Below are positions 35,844 through 44,679 of a stretch of DNA of 64,000 nucleotides, piece after piece. Positions within the stretch are counted from its first letter, which is position 1, and every line of letters begins with the position of its first letter. Position numbers and translations under genes: made by a program. The notes beneath the pieces were generated by a model. The model worked only from the letters and a program-made list of their open reading frames with translations, made no database searches and had not been told where the DNA came from. Origin of the DNA: Acidobacteriota bacterium (GTDB lineage Bacteria > Acidobacteriota > Vicinamibacteria > Vicinamibacterales > JAKQTR01); contig JAKQTR010000038.1 of assembly GCA_029562975.1 (NCBI GenBank), positions 1-64,000 of the forward strand. Direction: 5' to 3'.

Positions 35844-37268
35844 ATGGCGCTGCAGCAACGACTCCACACGAAGCTCGTTCAGAAGCTGATCCTGACGCCT
35901 TCGCTCCAGCAGGCGATCAAGCTCCTGCCGATGTCGACGCTGGAGTTGGCGGACATGCTCAACCAGGAGGTCGTCGAGAACCCGATGCTGGAGGAGGTGC
36001 AGCCGGAGGACGCGCAGGCGGCCGACGCGGCGGCGGCCGAGAAGACCGAGGCCGATCGGGAAGCGGCCAAGGCGGACGGCTGGGACGAGGGCGACTACGC
36101 CTACTTCTTCGGCGACTACCTCGACGAGGGCTACCGGCCGAGGGCGCCGCAGGAGGTCCGGGAGCTGCCGCCCATCGAGAACACGCTGTCAACGACGTCC
36201 ACGCTCACCGATCACCTCGAGTGGCAGCTGTCGCTGCAGGCCGCCGACGACGAGGTTCGCGCGATCGGCGAGGCCATCATCGGCAACCTGGACGACGACG
36301 GCTACCTCGTGGCGTCAGTCGACGAGATCGCGGCGATGGGGGACTGGAGCGCGGACCGCGTCGAGTCCACGCTGCAGATGATCCAGGGCTTCGACCCGAT
36401 CGGAGTGGCGGCGCGCGACCTGCAGGAGTGCCTCTGGCTGCAGCTGCGGCACATCGGCTTCGAAGGCTCGCCGGCCGAGAAGATCGTGACCGAGCACCTG
36501 CGCATGCTCCAGAACCACCAGGTGCCGGAGCTGGCGAAGAAGCTCGGCCTGTCGGTCGAGGACGTGAAGGAGCACATCGAGACGATCCGGCACCTGGATC
36601 CGAAGCCCGGCAGCCGGTTCAACCGGCGGGAGTCCCAGTACGTCATTCCCGACGTGTACGTGGTCAAGGTCGAGGACCAGTACGTGGCCGTGCTGAACGA
36701 GGACGGGCTGCCGCAGCTGCGGATCAGCCCGGTCTACCGCCGGTTGCTGGAGAAGAACGCCGAGCACCCGGAGGAGACGCGGGCCTACGTCAAGGACAAG
36801 TTCCGCTCGGCGCTCTGGCTGATCAAGTCCGTGGAGCAGCGCCAGCGGACCATTCACAAGGTCGCGACGAGCATCATCCACTTCCAGAAGGACTTCCTCG
36901 ACCACGGCATCGAGTTCCTGAGGCCGCTGGTCCTGCGCGACGTGGCCAGCGACATCAGCATGCACGAGTCCACGGTGAGCCGCGTGGTGACGAACAAGTA
37001 CATGCACACCCCGCAGGGCGTGTTCGAGATGAAGTACTTCTTCCACAGCGGCATCAGCAGCTCGTACGGCGATCAGGTGTCGTCGGTGGCGATCAAGCAG
37101 CGCATCAAGAAGATCATCGACGGCGAGGACCGGCGGAAGCCGCTCAGCGACTCGAAGATCGTCAGCATCCTGCAGAAGGAGGGCCTGGTGCTGGCGCGGC
37201 GGACGGTCGCGAAGTACCGCGAAGAGCTGAAGATTCCGACATCCAACCAGCGGAAGACGTTCTACTGA
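35844..37268 (+). CDS. rpoN: RNA polymerase sigma-54 factor
   Basis: The 474-residue protein has the three sigma-54 regions. Region I is Gln/Leu-rich (KLILTPSLQQAIKLLPMSTLEL, about 14-36) and contacts activators. Region II is an acidic linker (about 50-90), and region III includes the core-binding part. The C-terminal RpoN box ARRTVAKYRE (about 451-460) reads the -24 element. Neighbours lptB (upstream) and hpf, hprK, rapZ and PTS genes (downstream) match the classical rpoN cluster of proteobacteria. A TACACT box at 35824-35829 lies in the short gap before the ATG. Confidence 0.97.
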   Translation: MALQQRLHTKLVQKLILTPSLQQAIKLLPMSTLELADMLNQEVVENPMLEEVQPEDAQAADAAAAEKTEADREAAKADGWDEGDYAYFFGDYLDEGYRPRAPQEVRELPPIENTLSTTSTLTDHLEWQLSLQAADDEVRAIGEAIIGNLDDDGYLVASVDEIAAMGDWSADRVESTLQMIQGFDPIGVAARDLQECLWLQLRHIGFEGSPAEKIVTEHLRMLQNHQVPELAKKLGLSVEDVKEHIETIRHLDPKPGSRFNRRESQYVIPDVYVVKVEDQYVAVLNEDGLPQLRISPVYRRLLEKNAEHPEETRAYVKDKFRSALWLIKSVEQRQRTIHKVATSIIHFQKDFLDHGIEFLRPLVLRDVASDISMHESTVSRVVTNKYMHTPQGVFEMKYFFHSGISSSYGDQVSSVAIKQRIKKIIDGEDRRKPLSDSKIVSILQKEGLVLARRTVAKYREELKIPTSNQRKTFY

Positions 37269-37275
37269 GGCCACC

Positions 37276-37809
37276 ATGCGACTCGCGCTCACGGGCAGGC
37301 AGGTCGAGGTCACGCCGGACATCCGCCGGATGGTGGAGAAGAAGGCGGCGCGTCTGGCGCGCGTGCTGGGCGCGCGCGCCGTATCGGGCCAGGTCGAGTT
37401 GCGCCTCGAGAAGTACCGCCACGTCGTCGAGCTGCACGTGCACGTGCGCGGCGGCCACATCCTCAAAGGGCGCGCCGTGGCGACCTCCTGGGACGAGGCG
37501 GCCGCCCTGGCCGTCGATCGCCTCGTGCAGCAGGGCCAGCGGCTGAAGGGGAAGTGGCAGGAGCGCAAGCGCCTGGCGACGCCGATCAAGCGCGCCACCG
37601 CCGAGCCGCCGGACAGGACGGTGGACGTCCGGCGCATCGTCCGGGCGCGGCGCTATCCGGTGAGGACCATGACCCTCGACGAGGCGGCCCGGATCATCGG
37701 CCCGAACCCGGACGCGTTCGTCGTGTTCCGGAACGCCGACTCCGACGCGCTGAGCGTCATGTTCCGGCGCAAGGACGGCGACATCGGGCTGATCGAGCCG
37801 GAACCGTGA
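37276..37809 (+). CDS. hpf: Ribosome hibernation-promoting factor, long form
   Basis: The 177-residue protein has an S30AE domain (1-100; MRLALTGRQVEVTPDIRRMVEKK, then VELRLEKYRHVVELHVHV). After a linker comes the C-terminal dimerisation domain (VRRIVRARRYPVRTMTLDEAARII, then NADSDALSVMFRRKDGDIGLIEP). Long HPF makes 100S ribosome dimers in resting cells by itself. It starts 7 nt after rpoN and probably shares a GTGA with hprK. Confidence 0.95.
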   Translation: MRLALTGRQVEVTPDIRRMVEKKAARLARVLGARAVSGQVELRLEKYRHVVELHVHVRGGHILKGRAVATSWDEAAALAVDRLVQQGQRLKGKWQERKRLATPIKRATAEPPDRTVDVRRIVRARRYPVRTMTLDEAARIIGPNPDAFVVFRNADSDALSVMFRRKDGDIGLIEPEP

Positions 37810-38831
37810 CCGTTGGGCCGCCGGGGCGTATGTCACCGTCGACGCCGCGCGTCACCGTCAGATCGCTGCTCCTCGTGCAGTCGGACGCCCTGAATCTCGG
37901 CCTTGAAGTGCTCGCCGGGGCGGAGGGCCTCGATCGGGCGATCTCCAGCCCGTACGTCTTGAAGACCGGGCTGGCGCTTGCGGGGTTCGACGCGTACTTG
38001 CAGGCCGGGCGCGTTCTCATCTTCGGGGCCAGCGAGCTCGGCTATCTCGTCGGGCTCGAGGCTGGAGCCCGTCGCGAGTCTCTCGCCCGCGCGTTCGGAC
38101 ACGACATCCCGTGCGTCCTCGTGACGCTCGGCCTCGAGGTGCCGCCCGAGGTCCTGGCCGAGGCCGACCGCACCGGCGTGCCGGTGCTGCGCACCCCGCT
38201 GGCTACGCCGGTGGCCATCGCGAAGCTGACCAGCTTCCTCGAGGACACGCTGGCCGAGCGCACGATCGTCCACGCGGTGCTGATGGACATCCTCGGCCTC
38301 GGCGTCTTGATTGTCGGCGAGAGCGGCATTGGCAAGAGCGAGTGCGCGCTCGACCTGGTGCTGCGCGGCCACCGCCTCGTGGCCGACGACACGGTCGAGA
38401 TCCGGCGCGTCTCGGAGTCGGTGCTGATCGGCACCTGCCCGGAGCCGACGCGCTACCACATGGAGCTGCGGGGCCTGGGGATCATCAACGTCCTCGACGT
38501 CTTCGGCGTGGCGTCCACGCGGCCGTCCAAGCGGCTCGAGCTCGTCGTCCAGCTCGAGCGCTGGGAGGCCGGCCGCGAGTACGAGCGGCTCGGGCTCGAC
38601 GACCGGTTCTACGAGATCCTCGGCCTCCGGGTGCCGATGAACCGCATGCCGGTCGCCCCGGGCCGCAGCGTGGCCAACCTCGTGGAGGTCGCGGCCCGCA
38701 CCCAGCTGATGCGCGCGCGGGGGCGGCACGCCGCGCGCGAGCTGGCGGATCAGCTCGGCGATCGGCTGCGGCGCGCGCGCCTGCGGGACGCGGCCGAGCC
38801 GCCCGACCCGGACGGCCGGGGGAGCGCCTGA
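37806..38831 (+). CDS. hprK: HPr kinase/phosphorylase
   Basis: Starting at the GTG at 37806, which overlaps the hpf stop as GTGA, the protein has 341 residues; an ATG 8 codons further (37830) is an equally possible start. The N-terminal domain begins RVTVRSLLLVQ...LGLEVLAGAEGLDR. The kinase domain has a P-loop VGESGIGKSECALDL (Gly171-Ser178) and the HprK/P signature ELRGLGIINVLDVFG (about 220-234). The enzyme phosphorylates and dephosphorylates HPr at its regulatory serine, linking carbon or energy state to gene control. It lies three genes before ptsH and its stop overlaps rapZ (TGATG). Confidence 0.95.
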   Translation: MTVGPPGRMSPSTPRVTVRSLLLVQSDALNLGLEVLAGAEGLDRAISSPYVLKTGLALAGFDAYLQAGRVLIFGASELGYLVGLEAGARRESLARAFGHDIPCVLVTLGLEVPPEVLAEADRTGVPVLRTPLATPVAIAKLTSFLEDTLAERTIVHAVLMDILGLGVLIVGESGIGKSECALDLVLRGHRLVADDTVEIRRVSESVLIGTCPEPTRYHMELRGLGIINVLDVFGVASTRPSKRLELVVQLERWEAGREYERLGLDDRFYEILGLRVPMNRMPVAPGRSVANLVEVAARTQLMRARGRHAARELADQLGDRLRRARLRDAAEPPDPDGRGSA

Positions 38832-39790
38832 TGGCGACGCGCACGAAGGATCGGCGGGGGAGCCGCCGCGCGCTCCAGGCCCGGCTGGTGATCGTCACGG
38901 GCCTCTCCGGGGCCGGGAAGTCGCACGCCATCCGCGCCCTCGAGGATCTCGGGTACTTCTGCGTGGACAACCTGCCGACGCTCCTCATCCCGACCATGGC
39001 GGGGTTTGCCACCCGCGCGGGCTCCGAGATCGAGAAAGTCGCGATTGTCGTCGACGTGCGCGAGGGCGCGTTCCTGTCGGACTTCGCCCGGGTGTACCGG
39101 CGCGTCCGGCGCATGCCGGGCCTGGACGCGGTGCTGATCTTCCTCGAAGCGAGCGACGCGGCTCTCCTCAGGCGATTCAGCGAGACGCGCCGGCCCCACC
39201 CGCTCGCGCACGATCGGCCGGTGCTCGACGGTATCCGCGACGAGCGCCGGCGGCTGGCGCGCATCCGGGCGATGGCGGACGAGATCCTGGACACCTCGTC
39301 GCTCACCGTCTACGACCTGCGCGACGTGTTCGCGGCCCACTCGCGCGGCGGCGGGGCCCCGGGACGGCCGCTCCAGGCCACGATCGTGAGCTTCGGATTC
39401 AAGCACGGCATCCCCGTCGAAGCCGACCTCCTCTTCGACGTGCGGTTCCTGCCGAACCCCTTCTTCCAGCCGCGGCTCCGGCCGCTGACGGGGCGCGATC
39501 GGCGCGTGGCGGCCTTCATGCGGGCCCATCCCCTCACGCAGGAGACAATCCGCCGCATCGCCTCGCTCCTGCAGTTCCTGGTTCCGCACTACGCGGACGA
39601 AGGCAAGAGCTACCTGACGATAGGCATCGGCTGCACCGGAGGGCAGCACCGGTCGGTGTTCATCGCGGAGGCGCTGCGCCGGGCGCTCGGGCCCGTCGGG
39701 GGCGTGCGGTTCCACGTGCGCCACCGCGACCTCGCATCGGCTGGAGAGCCGGGCGCCGCCGGGCGGCGGCGGCAAGGAGCACAGACGTGA
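38831..39790 (+). CDS. rapZ: RapZ-family nucleotide-binding regulator
   Basis: The 319-residue protein has an N-terminal Walker A (GLSGAGKS, 24-31), FCVDNLP, and a Walker B-like VAIVVDVREG. The C-terminal RapZ core has ATIVSFGFKHGIP, DLLFDVRFLPNP and GIGCTGGQHRSVFIAE. In Escherichia coli RapZ delivers small RNAs to RNase E to control glucosamine-6-phosphate synthase; in other bacteria it serves as a cell-wall metabolite sensor. The last 20 residues are Gly/Arg-rich. It overlaps both hprK (TGATG) and the EIIA gene (GTGA). Confidence 0.95.
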   Translation: MATRTKDRRGSRRALQARLVIVTGLSGAGKSHAIRALEDLGYFCVDNLPTLLIPTMAGFATRAGSEIEKVAIVVDVREGAFLSDFARVYRRVRRMPGLDAVLIFLEASDAALLRRFSETRRPHPLAHDRPVLDGIRDERRRLARIRAMADEILDTSSLTVYDLRDVFAAHSRGGGAPGRPLQATIVSFGFKHGIPVEADLLFDVRFLPNPFFQPRLRPLTGRDRRVAAFMRAHPLTQETIRRIASLLQFLVPHYADEGKSYLTIGIGCTGGQHRSVFIAEALRRALGPVGGVRFHVRHRDLASAGEPGAAGRRRQGAQT

Positions 39791-40197
39791 TTGGCGTCGT
39801 CGTCGTGACCCACGGACAGCTGGCGACGGAACTGCTCAACGCGGCCGAGGCCATCGTCGGCGACCTGCCCCGGTTCGCGGCGGTGTCGATCGGATGGCAC
39901 GACGACACCGACGACGCGCGCGAGGAGATCCGCCAGGCTATCGCGCGCCTGCAGGGCGAGCACGGGGTGCTGGTGCTGACGGACATGTTCGGCGGCACGC
40001 CGACGAACCTCGGGCTGTCCTTCGTCGAGCCCGACCGCGTCGAGGTCGTGACGGGCGTGAACCTGCCCATGCTGATCAAGCTCGCCAGCCTGCGAGCGTC
40101 GCAGGACCTGCTGGCGGTCGCCCGCCAGCTCCGCGAAACGGGGCGCAACGCGATCCACGTGGCGTCGGACCTGCTGCGGACGGAGCCGAAGGGCTGA
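39787..40197 (+). CDS. PTS EIIA component, mannose/fructose (Man) family
   Basis: This 136-residue protein begins MIGVVVVTHGQLATELLNAAE. His9 is the phosphorylated residue of the EIIA(Man) fold. The VLVLTDMFGGTPTNLGLSF motif near 60-78 completes the signature. No EIIB, EIIC or EIID genes are present, so it probably acts as a regulatory phosphate acceptor from HPr, as in other organisms whose rpoN cluster carries a lone EIIA. Start is a GTG overlapping rapZ. Confidence 0.92.
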   Translation: MIGVVVVTHGQLATELLNAAEAIVGDLPRFAAVSIGWHDDTDDAREEIRQAIARLQGEHGVLVLTDMFGGTPTNLGLSFVEPDRVEVVTGVNLPMLIKLASLRASQDLLAVARQLRETGRNAIHVASDLLRTEPKG

Positions 40198-40198
40198 A

Positions 40199-40480
40199 AT
40201 GCGGAGCCGGACGGTGACGATCGCCAACGCCCTCGGCCTGCACGCTCGTGCGGCGGCGCGCTTCGTGCACGCCGCCAGCGCCTTCCAGTGCCGCGTGACC
40301 GTGGTGCGCACGGACCGCGCGGAGCGGACGGTGGACGGAAAGAGCATCCTGGGGCTGCTGCTGCTCGCCGCGGCGAAGGGCGCCGCCCTGCGAATCACCG
40401 CGGACGGCCGGGACGAGGCCGAGGCGCTTGACGCGCTGTGCCGCTTCGTCGAGTCGGGATTCGGGGAGGGCGCGTGCTGA
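40199..40480 (+). CDS. ptsH: Phosphocarrier protein HPr
   Basis: The 93-residue protein has the active-site block LGLHARAAARFVHAA with His15, which takes phosphate from EI. The regulatory site VDGKSILGLLLLAA has Ser49, the equivalent of HprK's Ser46 target. Both sites are intact, consistent with hprK in the same operon. It starts one base after the EIIA stop (TGAAATG) and overlaps ptsI by 7 nt. Confidence 0.95.
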   Translation: MRSRTVTIANALGLHARAAARFVHAASAFQCRVTVVRTDRAERTVDGKSILGLLLLAAAKGAALRITADGRDEAEALDALCRFVESGFGEGAC

Positions 40481-42288
40481 CGCTCGCGGGTCTCGGCGTG
40501 TCGCCGGGCGTCGCCTGGGGCCCGGCCGCACTGCTGCGCCAGCGGCAGCCGGCCGTGCGCTACCTCATCGCCCCCCCGCGCGTCGCCATGGAAACCGGGC
40601 GCCTGGAGGCCGCGCGAGAGGCGACGGCCCGCCAGCTGCGCGCCGTGCTGGCGAAGGTGGCCGGCAGCGCCGTGGCCGAGTTCTCCCACCTGTTCGAGGC
40701 GCAGCTGCTGATGCTCGACGACCCGATGCTCGTCGCGCGAGCGAAGAGCATCATCGCGCGCGAGCGCATCAACGCCGAATGGGCCCTCGATCGCGCGTTC
40801 GACGAGTTCAGCGCGATCTTCGCCCATGTCGAGGACGCGTACCTCCGGGAACGCCGAGGGGACGTCGCCGATGTCGTCGGACGGCTCCGGCATAACCTCC
40901 TCGCCGCCCATCCCGGCGCCGCGGACTTCCTGCCCGACCTGGCCGCACCCGCCATCCTCGTCGCCGCGGACCTCGCCCCGTCGTTCGCGGCCCAGATCGA
41001 TCGCCGCACGATCCTCGGCCTCGCACTCGAGACGGGAAGCCGGACGCATCACTCCGCCATCCTCGCCCGTTCGCTTGGCCTCCCGGCCGTCGCGGGCGCG
41101 GCCGGCGTGACACGGCACATCCTGCCGGGCACGGTCGTGCTCGTGGACGGCGACCGCGGCACGGTCGTCATCGATCCGACGCCGGAGGCACTGGACGAGG
41201 CCGCGGCGCGGGCCGAACGGCTGCGCACGCGGGCGGCGAGCGCACGGGCCGCCGAGCGCGGGCCGGCGCTCACGGCCGACGGAGTCGCCATCCTGTTCCA
41301 GGCGAACATCGAGCGCCCCGAGGAGGCCGAGGACGCGCGGGAGGCCGGCGCGGAGGGCATCGGACTGTTCCGATCCGAGTTTCTGCTCGGCGCGCGCACC
41401 GTGGACGAGTTCGACGAGGAGTCCCAGTACCTCGTCTATCGCGATCTCGCCGAGCGCATGGCGCCGTTTCCCGTGACGATCCGCACGTTCGACGTGGACG
41501 AGTCCCACGGGGCGCACGAAGGCGGCCGGAACGGCGCCGACCTCGATCTCGAGCGGGACGAGACGGCGTCGAGGGGCCCGCTCGGCCTGCGGGCGATCCG
41601 GCTGAGCCTGAATAGGCGCGACGCCTTCGAGACCCAGCTGCGCGCGCTCTCCAGGGCCGCCTGCCACGGGTCGCTGCGGGTGCTGCTGCCCTTCGTGTCC
41701 GGCGTGGAGGAGGTGCGGGAGGCGAAGACGGTCCTCGAGGGCGCCTGGCGGGCCGCCTGCCGCGGGATCGCGGGTGCGCCACCGCGGGTGCCGGTCGGCG
41801 CGATGATCGAAGTGCCCTCGGCCGCCCTGACGGTGGACCTGCTCGCCGCAGAGGCCGACTTCTTCAGCATCGGCACGAACGATCTCATCCAGTACTGCCT
41901 GGCCGTCGATCGCACCGACGGGCGCGTCGCGCGCCTGTTCGATCCCCTGCACCCGGCCATCCTGCGCGTGATCAGGCACGTGGCCCGGCTGGCGCGGCGC
42001 CGGCGGCGCACCGTCGCGGTGTGCGGGGAGATGGCCTCCGATCCCCGGGCGCTGCTGCTCCTGCTCGGCCTCGGCGTCACCGAGTTCAGCATGAGGCCGT
42101 CGGCCATTCCGACAGCCCGCCACCTCGTGAGGCGCGTGGCGATGGCCGACGCGCAGCGGGCGTCCGCGCGAGCGCTCGGCCTCGCGACGTCCGGCGAGAT
42201 CGCCGCGATGCTCGCCGAGGCCTTCCCGGGCGCCGTTGCCGGGCCGGGCGGCGAGAACGACGGGCCGCTGGAGGAGGATGAGCCATGA
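40474..42288 (+). CDS. ptsI: PTS enzyme I (phosphoenolpyruvate-protein phosphotransferase) with an altered PEP-domain loop
   Basis: From the GTG at 40474 the protein has 604 residues. The N-terminal domain has the HPr-binding helices and the phospho-His site GSRTHHSAILARSLGLPAV (His193). The C-terminal barrel has GLFRSEFLL, MIEVPSAAL, FFSIGTNDLIQYCLAVDR and VCGEMA with the acid/base Cys517. The usual D-I-G-G-D-K after the first PEP-binding Arg (here Arg337) is replaced by DVDESHGAHEGG, although the later Arg373 (GLRAIR) is kept. It may be fully active, slower or tuned differently. I chose GTG 40474 because the canonical start LTLAGLGVSPGVA follows at once. Confidence 0.93.
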   Translation: MLTLAGLGVSPGVAWGPAALLRQRQPAVRYLIAPPRVAMETGRLEAAREATARQLRAVLAKVAGSAVAEFSHLFEAQLLMLDDPMLVARAKSIIARERINAEWALDRAFDEFSAIFAHVEDAYLRERRGDVADVVGRLRHNLLAAHPGAADFLPDLAAPAILVAADLAPSFAAQIDRRTILGLALETGSRTHHSAILARSLGLPAVAGAAGVTRHILPGTVVLVDGDRGTVVIDPTPEALDEAAARAERLRTRAASARAAERGPALTADGVAILFQANIERPEEAEDAREAGAEGIGLFRSEFLLGARTVDEFDEESQYLVYRDLAERMAPFPVTIRTFDVDESHGAHEGGRNGADLDLERDETASRGPLGLRAIRLSLNRRDAFETQLRALSRAACHGSLRVLLPFVSGVEEVREAKTVLEGAWRAACRGIAGAPPRVPVGAMIEVPSAALTVDLLAAEADFFSIGTNDLIQYCLAVDRTDGRVARLFDPLHPAILRVIRHVARLARRRRRTVAVCGEMASDPRALLLLLGLGVTEFSMRPSAIPTARHLVRRVAMADAQRASARALGLATSGEIAAMLAEAFPGAVAGPGGENDGPLEEDEP

Positions 42289-42713
42289 TCGAAGATGCCA
42301 GGCCCGCGGGCGCGCGCACCGAAAAGCCGTGGGGCTACGAACTGCTGTGGGCCAAGACCAGCCAGTACGTCGGCAAGATCATCCACGTCAACGCCGGCCA
42401 CGCGCTGAGCCTGCAGTACCACCGCGTCAAGACGGAGAGCGTATATCTGGCGGCGGGACGGGTCGTCTACGAGATCGAGGAAGGCGGGCGCCTGGCGCGT
42501 CGCGAACTGGTTCCGGGAGACCACCTGCACATTCCCGCCGGAACGGTCCACCGCGTCACGGCCATCGAGGACGCGGACATCTTCGAAGTGTCCACGCCCG
42601 AGCTCGACGACGTCGTGCGCCTCGAGGATCGATACGGAAGGGCGGGGGCGCCGGCAACGACGGAATCCGGAGGCCGCGGGCCGGGAGAGGAGAGTGGCCC
42701 CCCCGGCGCCTGA
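42285..42713 (+). CDS. Cupin-domain protein, mannose-6-phosphate isomerase type II-like
   Basis: The 142-residue protein is a single cupin barrel: EKPWGYELLWA, ALSLQYHRVKTESVYLAAG and GDHLHIPAGTVHRVTA, with His residues in the two cupin motifs for a metal. This resembles the C-terminal domain of ManC/phosphomannose isomerases and free-standing sugar-phosphate-binding cupins. With the ptsI stop overlapping its ATG (ATGA), it may be a sugar-phosphate isomerase or sensor tied to the phosphorelay. The C-terminal 25 residues are low-complexity Gly/Pro/Ser. Confidence 0.8.
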   Translation: MIEDARPAGARTEKPWGYELLWAKTSQYVGKIIHVNAGHALSLQYHRVKTESVYLAAGRVVYEIEEGGRLARRELVPGDHLHIPAGTVHRVTAIEDADIFEVSTPELDDVVRLEDRYGRAGAPATTESGGRGPGEESGPPGA

Positions 42714-42743
42714 CTCCCGCGTCCAGACTCCGTCCGATCCGCC

Positions 42744-43169
42744 CTAGAACGGAATGTCGTCCGCGTTGATGTCGGCGGGCGTCTGATCGAGGTCGTCTAC
42801 GGCGTGCGCCTCGCGCGCCTGAGCGGCCTGTCCGCCGCCGGGGCTGCCGAGCAGGACAACCCGGTCCACCGAGACCTCCGGCGTGTATCGGTTGTGCCCC
42901 TCGCGGTCGGTCCAGGTCTGGATGGAGAGCCGGCCCTCGACCAGGATGCTCTTGCCCTTCAGCAGGAGCGGGCTCAGGGTCTCCGCCTGACGGCCCCACA
43001 CCTTGATCCGGTACCACTCCGTGCCGGGCCGGCCGCGGTCGTCCTTCTTCGACGGGTCCTCGACGGCGAGGCTGGAGGACAGCACTTGCCGGCCCTGCGG
43101 CGTCGCGCGCAGCTCGGCGTCGCGCCCGAGGTTGCCCACGAGGATGATCTTGTTGTAGCTGTTCGCCAT
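42744..43169 (-). CDS. ssb: Single-stranded DNA-binding protein
   Basis: The 141-residue protein begins MANSYNKIILVGNLGRDAEL, with the OB-fold strands (SSLAVEDPSK, WYRIKVWGRQAE, LKGKSILVEGRL) and a C-terminal acidic tip ending DDIPF, the docking signal for repair proteins. The frame is open upstream, but AAAGGA just before the ATG at 43169 and the canonical start decide it. It is the last gene of the minus-strand tol cluster, 46 nt after cpoB, and convergent with the cupin gene. Confidence 0.96.
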   Translation of the reverse strand: MANSYNKIILVGNLGRDAELRATPQGRQVLSSSLAVEDPSKKDDRGRPGTEWYRIKVWGRQAETLSPLLLKGKSILVEGRLSIQTWTDREGHNRYTPEVSVDRVVLLGSPGGGQAAQAREAHAVDDLDQTPADINADDIPF

Positions 43170-43215
43170 GCTGGTCCTTTCGACGGGCCCGTCGCCGGCG
43201 CCCCGAATCGCAGCG

Positions 43216-44061
43216 CTACTTGCCAGCGCGCGAGAGCTTGTCCAGGGCTTGTTTCGCCAGGCGTCCCGCGTCGCTGTCCGGGTAGGTCGCAACGGCGAAC
43301 GAGAGCGACTCCCTGGCCGCGTCGACTTGCCCCAGCGTCGCCAGCGCCAAGCCACGCTTGTAGTAGGCGTCCGGCAGCGTATTGCTCCCGGGGTAGCGTT
43401 CGATGACGAGGTTGTAGGCCGCCACCGCGTCCTGGAAGCGTCCCGACATGTAGTAGGTCTCGCCGATGTAGTACTGCGCGTCATCGGCGAGATCGGACCT
43501 CGGAAACGTCTTGAGGTAGCTCTCGAAGCCCTGGATCGCCAGGCTCCACTGCCCCATGTAGTAGTCCGACCGCGCGGACTCGAAGGCCTGCGACGGCGAG
43601 GCGCCGAAGCTTCCCGGTCGCGGTGCGGGCTGGGCGGGAGGGCCGCCAGCCGGCGCCGCGTCGGGTTCGGACGGGGGCGCCGGAGCGGCGGCGAGCGCGG
43701 CGTTCTGGGCCGCCCGCAGCGTCTCGACCTCTTCGAGCAGCGACCGCAGCCGGACGTTCGTCTCGTCGATCTTCTCGCGTACGACGCGCAGATCAGCGCC
43801 CATCGTGTCGGTCAGGACCTTCTGGTCCGCGAAGCCCTTCCGCGTGCCGGCGCCCTGCTCGTCGAGGCGCGCCGTCACCGCCTTCAGCAGGTCCGTGACG
43901 GCCGCCAGCTGGGCCTGCAAGCGCTGGTTCTGCTGCTGCAGCATCCGAATGTCGGCCATCATCTGCTGCTGCTCCTTGCTGGCCGCGTCAATCGGCGCCA
44001 GCGCCGGCGCCGCCAGCAGGAGCCCCAGGGCGAATACGAACGGTCCGGGTCGTCGCATCAT
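43216..44061 (-). CDS. cpoB: Cell division coordinator CpoB (YbgF), Tol-Pal-associated
   Basis: The 281-residue protein has a signal peptide (about 1-26), a coiled-coil trimerisation region (about 30-112; MLQQQNQRLQAQLAAV...) and an Ala/Pro linker. Three TPR units follow (about 155-275; ARSDYYMGQWSLAIQGFESYL, AQYYIGETYYMSGRFQDAVAAYNLV). It coordinates Tol-Pal constriction with septal wall synthesis. It lies directly downstream of pal, in the canonical place. Confidence 0.94.
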   Translation of the reverse strand: MMRRPGPFVFALGLLLAAPALAPIDAASKEQQQMMADIRMLQQQNQRLQAQLAAVTDLLKAVTARLDEQGAGTRKGFADQKVLTDTMGADLRVVREKIDETNVRLRSLLEEVETLRAAQNAALAAAPAPPSEPDAAPAGGPPAQPAPRPGSFGASPSQAFESARSDYYMGQWSLAIQGFESYLKTFPRSDLADDAQYYIGETYYMSGRFQDAVAAYNLVIERYPGSNTLPDAYYKRGLALATLGQVDAARESLSFAVATYPDSDAGRLAKQALDKLSRAGK

Positions 44062-44081
44062 GCCTCGCCTCGCTTCCCGGC

Positions 44082-44657
44082 CTATTTCCCGGTGATCACG
44101 AAGTGCGCGCGGCGGTTCTTCGCGTAGGCCGCTTCGTCGTGGCCCGGATCGAACGGGAACTCCTTGCCGTAACTGACCGTCTTCAGGCGGTCCGCCGCGA
44201 TGCCGAGCGAGGCGAGATAGGCCTGGGCGGCCACGGCCCGGCGCTCACCGAGGGCCAGGTTGTACTCCGCCGTGCCGCGCTCGTCGCAGTGCCCCTCGAT
44301 CGTCACCGCCCACGTCGGGTACTTCTTCAACACCGCCGCGTTCGCGTCAAGCGCCGCGCGGGCGTCGGCGCTCAGCTCCGCGCTGTCGTACTCGAAGAAG
44401 GCCGGCCGCATGGGCGAATCGCGGTTGAGATCGTCCACCGTGCGCGACGCCATTGGGTCTTCCGGGACCGCGGGCGCCGTGACGATGGGGCTTTCCTGGA
44501 CCGGCGCCGGCGCGGGTGGAGGCGTGGGCGTCGTCGCTGCCGCGGGCGGCGGCAGCGGCCTCGCGGCCGGCGGCTTCTTCGCGCTGCAGGCGCCGAGCGC
44601 CAGCGACGCGGCGATGGCCCCCGAGATCACGATGGAATCGAGCCTTCGGATGCGCAT
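44082..44657 (-). CDS. pal: Peptidoglycan-associated lipoprotein Pal
   Basis: The 191-residue protein has a lipobox LGAC (Cys24), a Pro/Ala-rich linker (about 28-62) and a C-terminal OmpA domain. The motifs are FFEYDSAELSADARAALDAN and GHCDERGTAEYNLALGERRA, the latter binding diaminopimelate. Pal holds the outer membrane to the wall and is recycled by Tol at the septum. It is 22 nt downstream of tolB. Confidence 0.96.
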   Translation of the reverse strand: MRIRRLDSIVISGAIAASLALGACSAKKPPAARPLPPPAAATTPTPPPAPAPVQESPIVTAPAVPEDPMASRTVDDLNRDSPMRPAFFEYDSAELSADARAALDANAAVLKKYPTWAVTIEGHCDERGTAEYNLALGERRAVAAQAYLASLGIAADRLKTVSYGKEFPFDPGHDEAAYAKNRRAHFVITGK

Positions 44658-44679
44658 GTCCTGATTCCCTCCGGCGGTC

